Shown here piece after piece: positions 1-12,928 of a stretch of 64,000 bases of DNA; position 1 is the first letter of the stretch; each line of letters starts with the position of its first letter. Below the pieces are notes generated by a model. That model worked only from the letters and a program-made list of their open reading frames with translations. It did no database searches and had not been told where the DNA came from. This DNA comes from Ailanthus altissimus. Its lineage: Eukaryota; Streptophyta; Magnoliopsida; Sapindales; Simaroubaceae. The translations under genes and the position numbers were made by a program. The stretch lies in NCBI GenBank assembly GCA_946807835.1, contig OX327693.1:4667501-4731500 (forward strand). The letters run 5' to 3'.

Positions 1-285
1 TGATAAATATTTTATTTAAATCAGATAATCATATTATCCATATATTTTTATATGATAAATAATAATATAAATAATATAATTAAATAATTAATATTTCTCT
101 ATATATTTATTTGATAAATAATAATACAAATCATCTAATTAAATGATTTTTTTATCCATGTATTTATCTGATAAATAATAATACAAATAATCTAATTTGA
201 TTGATTATTATTTATCCATATATTAATTTGATAAATAATAATACAAATTATCTAATTAAATAATAATTATTTATCCATTTTTATA
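1..285. repeat. AT-rich tandem repeat, about 60-bp unit
   Basis: The words GATAAATAATAAT and (A)CAAATNATCTAATT recur, with the GATAAATA anchor near 53, 113, 170 and 230, giving a period of about 57-60 bp and about 4.5 degenerate copies. The array may continue left of the window. No coding capacity is seen; it is probably a minisatellite or part of a larger repeat. Confidence 0.75.
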
Positions 286-3200
286 ACTATTGTGGATTAG
301 GTCAATTAAGAAAAATAATTAATTGGGTCGGTTAGATTTAATAAATTAAACTGGAGCCAATTAATATTTTTAATCCAAAATTAATCCGAAGTCAATTTTT
401 CTATTTTATGAAGCCAACATAAAGACTTGATGGACCTATAAAATTAAGTTTCAATAAATTAAATTATTTAATTAAAACTCTTTAATTAATATGATTGTAT
501 TTATTAATTTTATGTTATCCACTAAAAATATAAAATTGAACTCCTAATTTTTGCAAATAAATTATAAAATAAAAAATTATCTTTACAAATTTCAATGATC
601 TATTCATACAAGTCAATCATTCGAAAGTGTTTCATAATTATAATTAGGTCGAGTATTTGTTAAACTCTCTATCTATATCTTTATCCTTGATCCATATTGA
701 TCTTCTTTTGAACATTTAATTTGTGAAAATCACAAACTATTTATTTTTTAACTCTTAAGTTCATTATGTTCAAGACCACGATCAATTATTAAAAAAATAA
801 TTTATCTAACTTATTCTTAGAATGAATGAATTCTATTTTTATAAGAAATACTTATTTTGTTACATATATAAATTACTTAATAATTAACTAAACTTATTTT
901 ATAATTTTTTCTTGTAGATTAATAAATGTAACTTAATAAATAGGAGTACATTAATCACTTATGAAAATTGATCAATATATGATTATATTGTGATAAAATA
1001 AATTCTCTTTATTGACAGATATTTACAAACACTTAATTTTATCATAGTCCAGTTCGATATAATCAACATTGTGCAAAGTGGCTCTATTTCTTATATCAAC
1101 ACATAGAATGACCTGGATAAGATCATTACATACAATACACAAATGAACTGCACTTATAATCTATTAAATGAAGTTTTCATTTTTATTTAGACTAAGGACT
1201 AGTTTAGATTATTATACTTAAACTTAATTCTCTTATATATATAACTATTATATACTAAATTTATGGTTGCATATAATAATCAATGAGTTTCATGATATTT
1301 TAATTTAAGCAATTAAAATTGTAAATATAAAATTGAATAAATAATCTCTCTTATTAATTTCAGCAGTTTTTAAATACAAATAATCATATTTTAAGAGCAC
1401 ACTCCTAACATAATTAACCAATTTAAATTCATAATTGTTCCCCTCTAAATTTCAGGTTAAACCCCAATAATGAGGTAATTATGACAAATAAGGCAGTTAA
1501 AGGATAATTATGGTAGCAATAATTATGGGGAGGCAATTGTGACTATTATGACAGCAATCATGATAATTCTAGAAAGGCAATCGTGACTATTATGACAGTA
1601 ATCATAGTAACTATGGAGAGGTAATTATGACTATTATAGCAGTAATCATGGCATTAATGACATTTTTAAAGAAGATTTAGAGCTACTCCTATATAAATAA
1701 AACCTTTTTCTCAACTCTCTCTACTCATAAGATTACTTTTTCTTTATACTATGTATTTTTCTTTTACTCTTTGTAATGGCTATGGAGTCTTGTTGTAAAT
1801 ATCTTCATACATAGTGCACGTAAGTGAGCCTTATTAGGATTGGAGTTTACGTGCCATCAATGTATGAATAAATATTTATAATTTATACAAATGTACATTT
1901 TTATTAAATCGATAATTACTTAATTATATGGTACTACGCTTGTTACGCTACAAATATTGTGTAATCTGAATGAGTTCAAATCTAATCTGAAGAAGTTTAT
2001 ATCAGCGTTAAGAGTTAGCATCATTGAGAATTATAATTGCTAATAGTTAGCATTACTAAGAGTTAGTAGGTTATAAGAGTCCACAAACATTTAAGAGTTG
2101 GGACCTTGTCTGTAACGAAACAAGGATCTGAGGGTATACTAGTAATGACATAGTTGTAAATAGCTGCAATTGAGTCCTAGAAAATGTCATTACATAAGTA
2201 TGTTCTCGAACATTATGTTCCTGATCTATTTTCACCGATGTAGGGTACAAATGATTGTTCCTAACTGACCATAAACTTGGAGTTCGTATAGACATACGGG
2301 TATCCAATTAGGATTAGATATTGAACTGACTCACAAGGACCAAATAGACATCCTATGTAAGCCGTCAATGGGAAGTCCTCTCAAGTTGAGTAGTATATGT
2401 GATTCTTTGACCTAAGCGCTATGATGGGCTTGTAAGTGATCTACCATATTTTGGTTCCACATATGTCAGAGACCTTTCATGATCTGACTACTGGGTATCA
2501 CTGGGTATGATCTGATGCTTATGGAGTCTAGTATGCGTAGATATGAGATCTTTCAGCTCATATAGGGAGTTGTATATCTAGATGCTCCGAGATTGCATCT
2601 CAAAAAATTTTATGGTCATAAGTATTAACCCGGGAAAGGAGTTTTCCACAGGGTTGAACCATATAGCAAATGTGTTTGCATAATATTGTTCATTGAGATA
2701 TGAATCTAAAAATAAGTTGTAGATAAACACATGAGAATTTGACAGTAATAATCTATGTCCTTGCACATTCAGAAGATAGATGACAAAAACTAAATAATTG
2801 TAACACTGCAACTAATAATTACCTCTTAATAATTAAAACACAACAATTGAATAATTGTTATTACTAATAATTGGTTGTGATCGTTAAGAATTAGATAACT
2901 GCAACTACTAAGTAATAATTGTTTCTCAACAGTTAAAATACTATAACTGAATAATTATAACTACTAATAACTAACTGTAATTGCTGACAATTAAATAATT
3001 ATAATTACCAATAACTAAATAACCGTAATTGATAACCATTAAATAATTATAATTATCAATAACTAAATAATTACAATTGGCAATCATTGAATACTATAAT
3101 TATCAATAACTAAATAAGATAATTATCTCTAAATAATTAAAAGAATAAATTTTTTTTGAGCTTTTACCTATAATAGGCCGTAATTAATTGCTTGTGCTAA

Positions 3201-3600
3201 TAATTGATTACCTACCTCTTAATAATTTGGGACTGCTGATAATTAGATAACTAATTATAAGTGTTAATAATTAAATAATTATTTCTTAATTAGCTGAGAT
3301 AATTAATAATGGGATAATCGCCACTCAGCAATTAGAGAGAGAAAAATTTATGAACCTAAGCACCTAGGGGTTCACTAGAGTAAAGAAAAAATTTCTAAAA
3401 TTCAATGCCTCACAAATCTCTGCGCCTCTACTAAAATTCAAATCTTAAACTATGGATGCACAAGTCTTGCGATAATGATAAACTTTTATAGTGTTTTGTT
3501 ATGCATAATGTCAAAATGGTCCTGGTTCCCGAATGGTTACTACTAAAAAATATAAGGGCATTTTAATCATTTTGAACCTCCAAATGGTTTAATATTCACA
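286..3600. other. AT-rich intergenic or retroelement-derived DNA, no gene seen
   Basis: No ORF here resembles a known protein. Short degenerate tandem motifs occur at about 1531-1652 (period near 45 bp, words like GACTATTATGACAG) and at 2810-3310 (words like ATAATTATAATTACCAATAACTAA, period near 48 bp). The less AT-rich block at about 2080-2790 reads like untranslated LTR-retroelement sequence, but no LTR ends, primer-binding site or coding domain were found, so it is left unnamed. Confidence 0.5.
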
Positions 3601-4089
3601 AACTCCAAGGTCACACTTCTTAGAATAGTTATATTTTATGTGCGGCCCGCCAGAATATTAATTCCCCACTTCCTTCGTCCTCTCTCTCTTACCTGCACGC
3701 GACGCAAGCATATAATCTTACCTATAGTCAACAATCACTCAAATGTCTTTACTCTCCTAAATCATTTACTTCATCGCCAGACTTCGTCGTTTCACCCACC
3801 CTTCACGCGGCGTCGGCAGAGACCGACTCGTTTTGTTTTTCCCGCCTGATTACCATTGAAATTTTAAGAGGTTAGAATTAGTTTATAAATAAATTAATTG
3901 CTTAATTGGTAATTTCTCCAACTTCATGCAGGTGAAGTCAACCGCTTTGATCTCAAATTTCACGCAGATCTGCATCTCAGTAATCTAGTCTTTTGATTAT
4001 TAGTAACTTCAGTTTTTTTTAATTTTATTTTATTTTTTTGTACGATTGTGTTAATTATCATTGCATCATTCTGCTAGCTTTTCATTGCC
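3600..4089 (+). promoter_or_regulatory. Probable promoter, 5' UTR and 5' intron of the left NLR
   Basis: A TATATTTTA-like box near 3629 is followed by pyrimidine-rich sequence that looks like a plant 5' UTR, possible splice sites (donor near 3870, AG near 3930) and T-rich intron-like DNA up to the ATG at 4090 or 4120. No coding sequence matching a coiled-coil domain was found here. Low confidence, because the gene is a relic and the transcription start is unknown. Confidence 0.35.
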
Positions 4090-6641
4090 TTGACTGTTAT
4101 TTTAATGTTAGGGCTGAAAATGGCTGGATTTGTTGACTTTTCTGCTGCAAAAGAAGGAAGGTTATTCGATCCAAGCAACGACAAATATTACGAGTCCTTG
4201 GTATCGAGGATGTCCATTTTGAAGGATGTCGTAGACGGTTTAAGAAATCCTAATGTGAGCATGATTGGGTTGTACGGAATGGGCGGCATTGGCAAGACAA
4301 CCCTAGCCATAGAAGTTTTTGAGCAAGTCATGGTAGAGAATATCTTTGATGAGGCGGTTTTTGCGCAGGTGTCCTCCAAATGTTAAGATGATTAAAAGAG
4401 AAATAGCTGATCAGCTAGATCTGGAACTAAGTGAGGGGGCTGAATCTGGAAGAGCAAGGACACTATGTCACTGACTGATGAAAGAGAAGAAGATCCTTAT
4501 TATTTTAGATGATGTTTGGACGAGCCTTGATCTGGAGACCATTGGAATTCCATGTGGGCATGTTCATAGGGGTTGTAAAATTTTATTAACATCACGAAAT
4601 CGAGATGTTTTGGTGCATGGCATGCATTCTCAGTATAATTACTGTGTTTCTGCTTTAAATCAAGAAGAAGCTTGGAGCCTTTTTACAAAAATGGCAGGTG
4701 ATTGTGTTAAAGACCGCAATTTGCTATCTATTGCAAATCAGGTTGCTAAAGAATGCCGCGGTTCACCCATCACCGTTGTAACAGTTGCAAGGGCATTAAG
4801 AAATAAGTCCTTGGTTGAATGGAAGTATGCTTTACGTGAATTGAAGTTCTTGGTTGAGTTGAGGAATGCTTTGCAGGAATTGAGATCTTCTACAGGAGAT
4901 TGCAAGGAATCTGATGCTCTGGTGCATTCAAGTATTGAGTTGAGTTTCAATTTTTTGATAGATCAGGACGTGAAGTCCACTTTTTTGGTTTGTGGTCTCA
5001 TGAAACGTCCCTATAATACTCTTATTATGGACTTGTTGAAATATGGAATGGGTTTGGGTTTATTTGAAGCCACAAATTCGATGCAAGAAAGACGAGATAG
5101 AATCTACTCATTGGTCGATAAACTCAAAGGCTCCTCTTTGCTGCTTGATGGTTATACCAAAGATTCATTTTCAATGCATGATTTTGTTCATAATGTTGCC
5201 GTATCAATTGCATCAAGAGAACATCTAATTTCGGTGAGAATTACTTTTCCAATTGCATTGCCGATTAAGGATATACTAAAAAAATGCTCTGCAATTTCCC
5301 TTCACAATATTAACAATGAGGAGCTTCCTCAAGGGTTGGAATGTCCACAACTGACATTTTTCTCTATGAATCACAAGGATCCATTTTTTAAGATTCCTGA
5401 CAATTTTTTCACAGGGATGACTAAGCTAACAGCTTTAGAACTGACTAATATGCAGTTTTTGTCACTGCCATCATCAATTCATCACCTGCAATACCTTGAA
5501 ACATTATGTCTAGAGGAATGCATATTGGGAGACATAGCTATCATTGGGAACCTGAAGAAATTAAAAATCCTTAGCTTTCTGCGTTCCCATATTGAGCAGT
5601 TGCCTAGAGAAATTGGTCAGTTGACTCGGCTAGAGTTGTTAGACTTAAGCCATTGTTCAAAACTGAAAATTATTCCACAAAATGTTATACCCAGCTTATT
5701 CCAATTAGAAGAACTTTATATGGGTAATACTTCTGTTGAATGGGAGCTTGAAGGACTCAACATTGAAAAAAGTAATGCTAGCCTTCTAGAGTTGAAGTAT
5801 TTGTCTCTGCTGACCCCTTTGGAAATTCATATTCGAGATGTTTGATTCTACCAAAGGAATTGTTCTAAAAAAATCTGGAAAGATACAAAATCTTCATAGG
5901 AGATGAGTGGGACTGGTCTGATAAGTATGAGAATAAAAGAATGTTAAAGCTCCAACTGTATACCAGAATTTGCTTGGACGATGTTATCATGCAGTTGAAA
6001 GGAATAGAAGAACTGTATTTGGATGAAGTGCCGGGTATCAGGAATGTTCTTTATGATTTGGACAAAGATGGTTTTCCACAACTGAAGCATCTCCATGTCC
6101 AAAATAATGCCTTCATTTTATGCATCATTGATTCTGCAGTGTGGATACATCTTGATGCTTTTCCTGTTTTGGAGTCTCTGGTTCTTCGTAACTTGTTTTG
6201 CTTGGAACAGATATGTCATGGCCAACTTGGGGTAGAGTCTTTCCGGAATTTGAGAAAAGATATTTTTCAATCTACCACAATTTCAAATTCCTAAAAGCGG
6301 AATTTGAAATTGTGGTAGATTGAAAAATATCTTTTCTTTGTCCATTGCCAGAGGCCTTCCAGGGGCTTCAAACAATTGAGGTGATCAAATGCAAGAATGT
6401 GGCAGAGATATTTGCAGTTGGAACAGAAGATAATATCGACCATGATGATCCAGATGAGATTGAGTTTGGTGAATTACGCACCTTGACTGTAAAATTTCTT
6501 CCACAGCTCACAAGCTTATACTCTCAAGTGAAGACGCCTGCCAAGTCACAAAATAGACATAAGTTGAGTACCCGTACACGGCCCAGTGAAGTCATTTTGG
6601 GGGATGAACTTGATACTCCCACGCCCTTTTTTAACAGAAAG
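4090..6641 (+). pseudogene. NB-ARC and N-terminal LRR exon of left NLR (broken)
   Basis: Visible NB-ARC motifs in order: P-loop GMGGIGKTTLA (about 4276-4308), kinase-2 LIILDDVW (about 4496-4519), RNBS-B CKILLTSRNRDVL (about 4576-4614), a variant GLPL site reading CRGSPI (about 4753-4770), and an MHD motif in SMHDFVHN (about 5173-5196). LRRs follow, with xLxxLxxL spacing, from about 5330. A frameshift lies near 4380 after the RNBS-A region, a TGA follows near 4469, and the frame is lost again after 5845. The exon seems to end at an AAG|GTAACG donor at 6641. No coiled coil is seen between 3600 and 4090, where a typical gene of this class would carry about 150 residues before the P-loop. This is clearly an NB-ARC protein relic; a functional product is unlikely. 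Confidence 0.85.
6253..6337. repeat. Perfect 39-bp inverted repeat inside an LRR exon
   Basis: Left arm 6253-6291 and right arm 6299-6337 are exact reverse complements over 39 bp, separated by a 7-bp loop. The right arm continues the ancestral LRR reading. The left arm appears to be its inverted copy, inserted directly after a CGGAATTTG that also begins the right arm. This fits a replication template switch or fold-back event. It breaks the LRR frame with a stop near 6292. Confidence 0.95.
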
Positions 6642-9376
6642 GTAACGCTGAACTTTCCTCTTTATCTTTCTGAGGGGCTGTTCGTTATTATTTTCAAAGG
6701 CTTTTTTTCGTATATGTTTTCTAAAAATTAACTAATACTCGTTCATTTTGTAAAGTGTTAAAAAAAAACTTTTACTTGTTATAAGGATTTTGTAATATGC
6801 AAATAATAAAGTATTTTTTGAAACATAAAGAATGCATTCTCTTTCTTTTATAAATTTTTTTCATTTACTTTCCCTTCGTCTTTTGTTTAATGACTTAATA
6901 TTTTCTTTTACTTACCACTAATGTCTCTCTTTATTTTTAGAGTAATGTTGGGTATCTCAAATTGTATCTCAAAAAATGACTTATCAAGCAATCATTGGAT
7001 GGTAAAATAGTTTAATGAGTGATTTTGAAATTTTCACCATTTCACCACTCAATGGTTACTTGATACATTATTTTTTGGGATTTAATTTGAAATGCTTAAC
7101 ATTACTCTTTTTTTTATTTTTTTAAAAGATTTTATATATAAATCATTACTTTGTGCATATTATATGCCTATTTAATGTAAACTATATTAATAGAAGGTAT
7201 AATTTCTTAATAACTTCTAATTTATATCTTTTAACGTTTTAATTTTTGTTATAATGTTCTTCCCTTGCAATTAAAATTAACTTCCCATTAAAATAATTAT
7301 TAGATTACATATTTTGGGCTTTTTGTTAAATTCTCTGCCTTTACTCTCACCTTTTGGGCCATACCCTTTCTCCATTTATTTTTCTCTAGGATTTTTCAGG
7401 AAAAAATTATGTTTCCTTAAAAGAAAAGTCAATTTAGTTACAAATTAAAAGATACCAAAGAAAACATTGTTTCTTAACAGAGAAAAATAAATGAGAACGT
7501 TGAGAACATAAAGCATAAGGCATCTTCATGAATTTATCTTCTCAAATAATACTCTTCATTCATGATTTCGACATTAATCATCAAACTAACATAAACCATT
7601 AAAGAAACATGTAATATTTCAAATTTGCATTTCTCTTTTTACTTCCTTTTTTAAAAACAATATTATGAGAAAATGAAAATTCTAAATAGATGAGAGATGC
7701 GCTATGAGAGATCCAATGAAGGGATAAGATGAATCGAGGTGGTGGCTGAGTTTCAAGCAAAGGAACAACCCAAAGAGAGAGGGAGACACATAATTCTACA
7801 AAAATAACAAGAAAAAGAAATTGTTTTAAATGGTAGATCTGATGGTTGACAACAATGGAAGACAATAACAATGAAAGGATAGTGGATGAAAGAATAGTGC
7901 ACAGAAAGAAGAAGAAATGAGGGGAAGACGAATAGTGAAATTAGAAGAGAAAGTTGCATTCTTAAAAAAAGAAAACGAAGTAAAAATAGAAGAGAAGGTG
8001 ACTAGAATGCAAATTAGGGATAAAGGTTTTCTTTTTGTAATAAGTGAGTGATTCTATGTGGCAAGTCCCCATTATTTTGTGCCACGTGTAATCACAAGTA
8101 AATTTAGATTTGGAATCTTATTGAAATGGTTCTTTGGTCCATTTTTGATCTCAGAGTTGAAAATTAAATTAAAAAAAAAGGAATTACTAGGTTGACCTAA
8201 AAAAAATTGATTTGGTTTTTTCTTTCACTAGAAATCAAACCAAACTAGCCAAATTAGTTCGATTCAATTTTTTAGTTTTTTATTTTTTTTATGAGCACCC
8301 TTACGAAATTTATTGGATTTCAGCAAATGCATGGGATAGTGGTGGGTGCGGTCTGGTGCTTGAAATGAATAAAGAATATATATATTTATAGTGTCATTGA
8401 ATATTTTTTTAATTGTTTTGTTCTTTGCGTTAATTTTTTGAAGTTAATTTAAATTTTGCTAAAGTTTAGGCTACTAGAAACTACCTCTATATTTAATGAG
8501 AAAAGGACAGTCAGACCCTAAAGTGTGGCCTAATGTCTAGTTAACGCTTGTGGTTTTTAAATGCTCAATAACACCCTTCCTTGTTAGGAAATTTCGTTAG
8601 TTTGGATGGGAGAGGGGTATCAAAGTACAATTACATTAAACCTAGCAAAATTTAAATTACTAATTTAGCTGCATAATTTTTGTCCAAATATTACTTAATC
8701 TTTTACACCAGTTTTTTCAAAATAATATTTGTATTATTGTATAAATACACAAAATGAAAAATATGAAATAATATATTTGTCCAGTTAAATATAGTTATTA
8801 ATATATTTAGTGTTATACAATGAAATGTATCACACATTAATATAATTTATTCAGTGATATATAACACAAATTTTATTAGTTATATATCATATTTATTTTA
8901 TTTTATTTTTATCATATTGTATGTATCATGTGGTTTGAATTGTGCCATGTGTCATTCATGTGTAAAACTTTAAATAAAGTCAGCACTAGCAAAACCAAAC
9001 TGATGAAATTTAGACGGGTATAGTTGGTTATTTTAAAAACCATGGGGTTTTAACTATACATTAGGCCATAAGTTAGGGATCTAACTGCCTTTTCCCCCTA
9101 TTTAATTCAGCTGTATTTGGACATCCTATTGGTATGCTTGTCTAGTAATTCTATCAAAAGAGTCTGAGCTTCATTGAAGTCTTGATTCTATTACTTTTCA
9201 AACTAGGAAAAATAGTTTTTAATTAGAACAAGCTTATGTATGAGGAAGTTAAATGTTAGGTTATCATGGAAGAAGTCAAAGATTCTTAATCCTAATGGCC
9301 TGTCATATCTCCATGATAAAAATTTGTTCATATTTTATTTATATGAAATAAATTGAATCATGAACTTTTTCTGCAG
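6642..9376 (+). other. Intron of the left NLR relic
   Basis: This AT-rich stretch lies between the GTAACG donor at 6642 and the CTGCAG acceptor ending at 9376. It holds a 170-bp MITE (6939-7108) and otherwise only low-complexity DNA; its ORFs (for example 7599-7959, minus) resemble no known protein. At 2.7 kb it is long for a plant NLR intron, and other unrecognised insertions are possible. Confidence 0.6.
6939..7108. mobile_element. MITE with about 40-bp terminal inverted repeats
   Basis: The left end starts AGAGTAATGTT, and the right end reads AACATTACTCT. The imperfect terminal inverted repeats extend about 40 bp (left TCTCAAAAAATG against right CATTATTTTTTGGGA). Length is 170 bp with no ORF. 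The centre carries GTGATTTTGAAATTTTCACC and ACTCAATGGTTACTTGATA, words also found in the MITE at 61309-61498, so the two belong to one family. The target-site duplication cannot be fixed because the right flank is a T run. Confidence 0.8.
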
Positions 9377-9859
9377 GTTGTGTTCCCAAAATTGGAGACC
9401 TTGGAACTTTGTGCAATTAGTACTGAAAAGCTTTGGCACAACGAACCTGTAGCAGTGTCTTCTTGCTTTCAAAATTTGACATGCTTGATTGTGCATAGCT
9501 GTGATAGATTAAAATATATTTTTACATCTTCAATAGTTGGTAATTTTGTCCAGCTCCAACATCTTGAGATATGCTATTGCACGGCTTTGGAGGAGATTGT
9601 TGCGAAGGAAGTAGGAGCTGAAGCAACTACCAAATTTTCCTTTCCAAGAGTAACCTTCCTGAAACTATGGATCCTATCAGAACTGAGAACATTCTACCCT
9701 GGGATGCATGCTGCGGGATGGTCATCATTAAAGAAATGGGAGGTATATGGTTGTGACAAAGTAAAGATATTCACTTCAAAATTTCTTAGCTTCCAGGGAA
9801 GTAGTGAAGAGGGCCAACTCGATATTCCAGTTTAGCAATCCCTTTTTGTGGTAGAAGAG
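9377..9859 (+). pseudogene. LRR exon of left NLR (VFPKLETLEL type)
   Basis: The exon opens after CTGCAG with VVFPKLETLELCAIS and carries irregular LRRs with cysteine-containing positions (LxxLxIxxCxxL), typical of the C-terminal LRRs of RPS2/At4g27190-type receptors. It ends at GAAGAG|GTATAT. One TAG occurs near 9835, seven codons before the donor, where related sequence would read on; this would truncate the product. The length fits a whole number of codons (161). Confidence 0.8.
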
Positions 9860-10687
9860 GTATATGTATATATATAGATATATTAACTATGAACAGGTGA
9901 TTTATCTTTTGATTGCTGCACTTAAGTTGCCTAAAGTTGTAGCACTACTATACTGGTCAATCATCATGGTCATAACATAGTCAAGTTTCTAAAATTTTAA
10001 GGATTTATTGGATTACTTGTGGCAGCTTCCAGTTAAGATGTTTGTTAATCTTAACTAGGGACAACCATTTGGTGTAGAATTCATCATTAGGCATGTTTCA
10101 TTGTTTTGAGACCATTGAAGTTAGGCTTGACAATTGAAGTAATCTTGACTAGCTTTATGATTTGTTAATTCATACAATTGCTTATAAACATGCAAAGTTT
10201 TTAGACCCTTGACATCTTTGTTTTCCTTTGAAAATAAAAAATTGAGAAGAGATGATCATTTCAATCACCAGTTTTGTTTGGATTTTCTTTTCAATAATAG
10301 AACTGATAAATTATTTTGAAAATTTTGGATTCAGTCAAAATTAATCTCTCATAGTATTTTGATACAGATATACTTCAGTTGAAATATTGTTTGATAAGTA
10401 GGAAGGAATTAAAAACAAGGAAAAATATTCATTTTCGGCTTTTTCTATGGTCCAAATTATAAGACAGTAGAAGAATGGATAAGGAAATTCTCGTGCTATA
10501 TTGTGATTGGTTTTTTTTATTTTTCTTTTCTTTTTAATTCAAGTGGTTTTATATTAAAAACCATTAGTCATATTTGTCCTGACCATCAATTCAACATTTT
10601 CTTACTTTTTCCTTTTAAGGACATACTAAAAATTATTGTTTACTCTGTGAATTGTTTGTGGGAACTCCAATTCACTTTGGTCTCCAG
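9860..10687 (+). other. Intron of the left NLR relic
   Basis: AT-rich, about 830 nt, between the GTATAT donor and a CTCCAG acceptor. No repeat or RNA gene was recognised. Confidence 0.6.
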
Positions 10688-11481
10688 GTCCCCAGTTTGG
10701 AGGAATTGAAATTGAGTGGAAAGACATCATGATGATGTGCCAGGGCCAGTTTCAAAAACACCTTTTCCAAAAACTTAAAATTCTTGAGGTTGTGAATGAA
10801 AAATCAGAAAATTTTTGAATCGGTATCCTTCAGAAATTTCACAATCTGGAAAAGCTTGAACTAAGATCGAGTTCATATAAAGAGATATTCTCACATGGAG
10901 AGGTTGAGAAACATGTTGGGATGCTTACAAAGATTAAAAGTTTGAAGCTGTGGGAACTTTCTGATCTGATGCACATATGGAAACAAGACTCAGTTATTCA
11001 AAATCTTGAAATGTTAGAAGTATGGTGGTGTGACAATTTACTAAATCTAGTGCCAGCATCTTTTAAGAACCTAACAACTGTAGAAGTACGGCGTTGCAAA
11101 GGATTGAAAAACTTAGTTACCCCATCTACGGCCAAAAGTTTGGTGTGCCTCAGGAAACTGAGGGTAGATGGGTGTGAATTGATGACAGAAATAATATCAA
11201 GTGAGGGAGATGTAGCAGAAGATGAGATTGTTTTTGGGAAATTGAAGTGGTTATCACTTGAACATTTAGAAAGTCTTACAAGCTTCTGCTCCGGAAATTA
11301 CACCTTCAAATTCCTGTTTTGGAAGATTTATTTGTGATAAGAGTGTCCCAAGATGAAGATTCTCTCCCAAAGAGTCTCAAGCACACCACTGTTACAACAG
11401 GTACGACAAAATTGGGGACTAGATAAAGGGTGTTGGGAGTGTGACCTTAATGCAACTATAAAGCAGATTCATGAAAATAAG
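10688..11481 (+). pseudogene. C-terminal LRR exon of left NLR (broken)
   Basis: This is a homologue of the intact right-arm LRR exon (62876-63682). Shared segments include TKIKSLKLWELSDL, LEVWWCDNL, LVTPSTAKSL, LRVDGC and LMTEIIS. Relative to that copy there is a one-base loss near 10725 (in GGAAAGACATC), a TGA near 10818 (after ENF), and another frame change near 11320. It ends at AATAAG|GTATGA in phase 0, the same position and phase as the right-arm exon. Confidence 0.85.
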
Positions 11482-12306
11482 GTATGATTTATATTTTGTG
11501 GTGCGTTTAGTTCTCTGTTGCACTTGGTAATATAATCCTTAATGTAACATCAACAAAATAGCTGTTGCTGAATATTAGAAATCTTGCATCCTCGTTACCT
11601 TATCTTTTTGTCTTCTTTCCTTTGATGTGGTAAAATAACTTTAGATTACAATGTTCACTCTCAATATTGCCCAATAGTGCCTTTGATGGAGATCCTCTTA
11701 ACAATTTAGCTGCAGATAATAAATGACTGTACTTGTACTTTTGAGACCAGTACCTTCACTTCCAAAGCATGTTCAAAATCTTCGAAATCTAATACAAGTG
11801 GTTGAACTGATTTAAATTTGATTGGATTTGAGTTGGTGGATTAGATAGGATTTAGAACATGAAAAATCAAACCAAGTGGATTAATTGGTGGAATTTTCTA
11901 CAGAAATTTGTTATAACCAAACTGAAACAGTACAAACATATGATCAACTTTTATCCAGCCCGTTGTAATCAACCATCTCAAAACCTAAGGACCAAAACCA
12001 AAAGCCCTCGCATTAAAACATATCAGATATCAATCTCTTGGTGTTCTTTTTGCCAGGGATTTTGAAGATCATTTTTTCTTCTTTAGTCAATCTGAGTTGG
12101 GTAGGGGTGCTGAAATTGTTGTTCATTTAAACAATTTTTTTTTTGTCAGCTGGGTCTGATTTTGAATACATTTCACTTAAAGTTTCTGTTTATCTTAAGT
12201 TATTTTTGTATAGTGCTTTATACCCCTATCCAATTATTTGGATGGTTTAGTGGACTTTTGTGTCATTTTGTACTTCACACCATTAATATACTCTCCCTTG
12301 TTTCAG
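11482..12306 (+). other. Intron between LRR exon and first linker exon (left)
   Basis: Length is 825 nt, against 848 nt in the right arm. The two introns align by eye in several places, for example AACAATTTAgCTGCAgATAATAAATGA and ATTTAAATTTGATTgGATTTG on the left against their right-arm counterparts. The homology extends beyond coding sequence, so the arms arose by segmental duplication. Confidence 0.65.
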
Positions 12307-12411
12307 TCACCATACACATTGCCGTGCAACGACTCTTCCTCAATTTCTCTGGCTGAGCATACTGTTGCTGACAAACTACTACTCGAATCCATTGACAGTC
12401 ATGAAACACAG
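12307..12411 (+). pseudogene. 105-nt linker exon A (35-residue Ser/Pro-rich repeat)
   Basis: This exon is bounded by TTTCAG and GTATGC, exactly 105 nt, phase 0 at both ends. It encodes a 35-residue unit beginning SPYTLP and containing SISLAEHT and ADKLLLES. It is one of five homologous units in the window (two here, three on the right arm). It has no recognised domain. It sits between the LRR and NAC parts and reads as a flexible spacer. Confidence 0.7.
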
Positions 12412-12445
12412 GTATGCTCATCATTGTCCACATGTATCTTTCCTT

Positions 12446-12473
12446 CCCCCCCCACCCCCTCCCCCTCCCCATT
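12446..12473. repeat. C-rich low-complexity tract
   Basis: A short run of C/CA/CT (CCTTCCCCCCCCACCCCC and following) lies just after linker exon A, within the intron. Its function is unknown; it may be a polypyrimidine artefact or a length-variable locus. Confidence 0.6.
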
Positions 12474-12823
12474 TTGTGATTGTTTAGGCTCTGTTTGGAA
12501 TTGTTGTACTTTTGCTTCAATTTAAAAGGACAACAGCTGAAGCATTGGTAAACACTTGCTACTCCGCTTTCAATGTTAAGCTGTTCTCACTCCAAAACTA
12601 TTTGACAAAAACCTTTTTAAAAGCATTCAAAATTATATCCATTTACCTCAAATGTTATGTTTATTAATATCTATTTGTTTTCACTTGCAACAAGTGTTGA
12701 AAGAAGCCTTACTCATATTAGATATGTTTAATTTCTTAACCATAACTACTATATTAGATAGGTCAACTTCCTAACCATAATTCCTAAATCATATTGATCT
12801 CTTCTCAGTCTCTCTTGTTGCAG

Positions 12824-12928
12824 TCTTCATCCTCATTACCGCTGATAAACTCTCCCTCATTCTCTCTTTCTGAAACCACTACCACTGACAAATTATCCCC
12901 CGACTTCTTCAGCAGCCAAATAGCCAAG
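12824..12928 (+). pseudogene. 105-nt linker exon B (35-residue Ser-rich repeat)
   Basis: This exon is bounded by TTGCAG and GTATGA, exactly 105 nt, phase 0. The unit starts SSSSLP and contains SPSFSLSETTTTDKLSPDFF, close to the right-arm units (SFSLAEATSSDNLSPTLFG). It is the second linker unit of the left arm. Confidence 0.72.

Noticed and set aside
2071..2811. Minus-strand ORFs of 77-78 codons
   Set aside because: No recognisable domain, in repeat-like DNA; composition and lack of a paralogue argue against genes.
7599..7959. Minus-strand ORFs in the long NLR intron
   Set aside because: Low-complexity Phe/Ser/Leu-rich readings from AT-rich intron DNA; no similarity recognised.
12238..12525. 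Overlapping ORFs around linker exon A
   Set aside because: Only the 105-nt segment between splice sites is matched by paralogous exons; the rest reads into introns.
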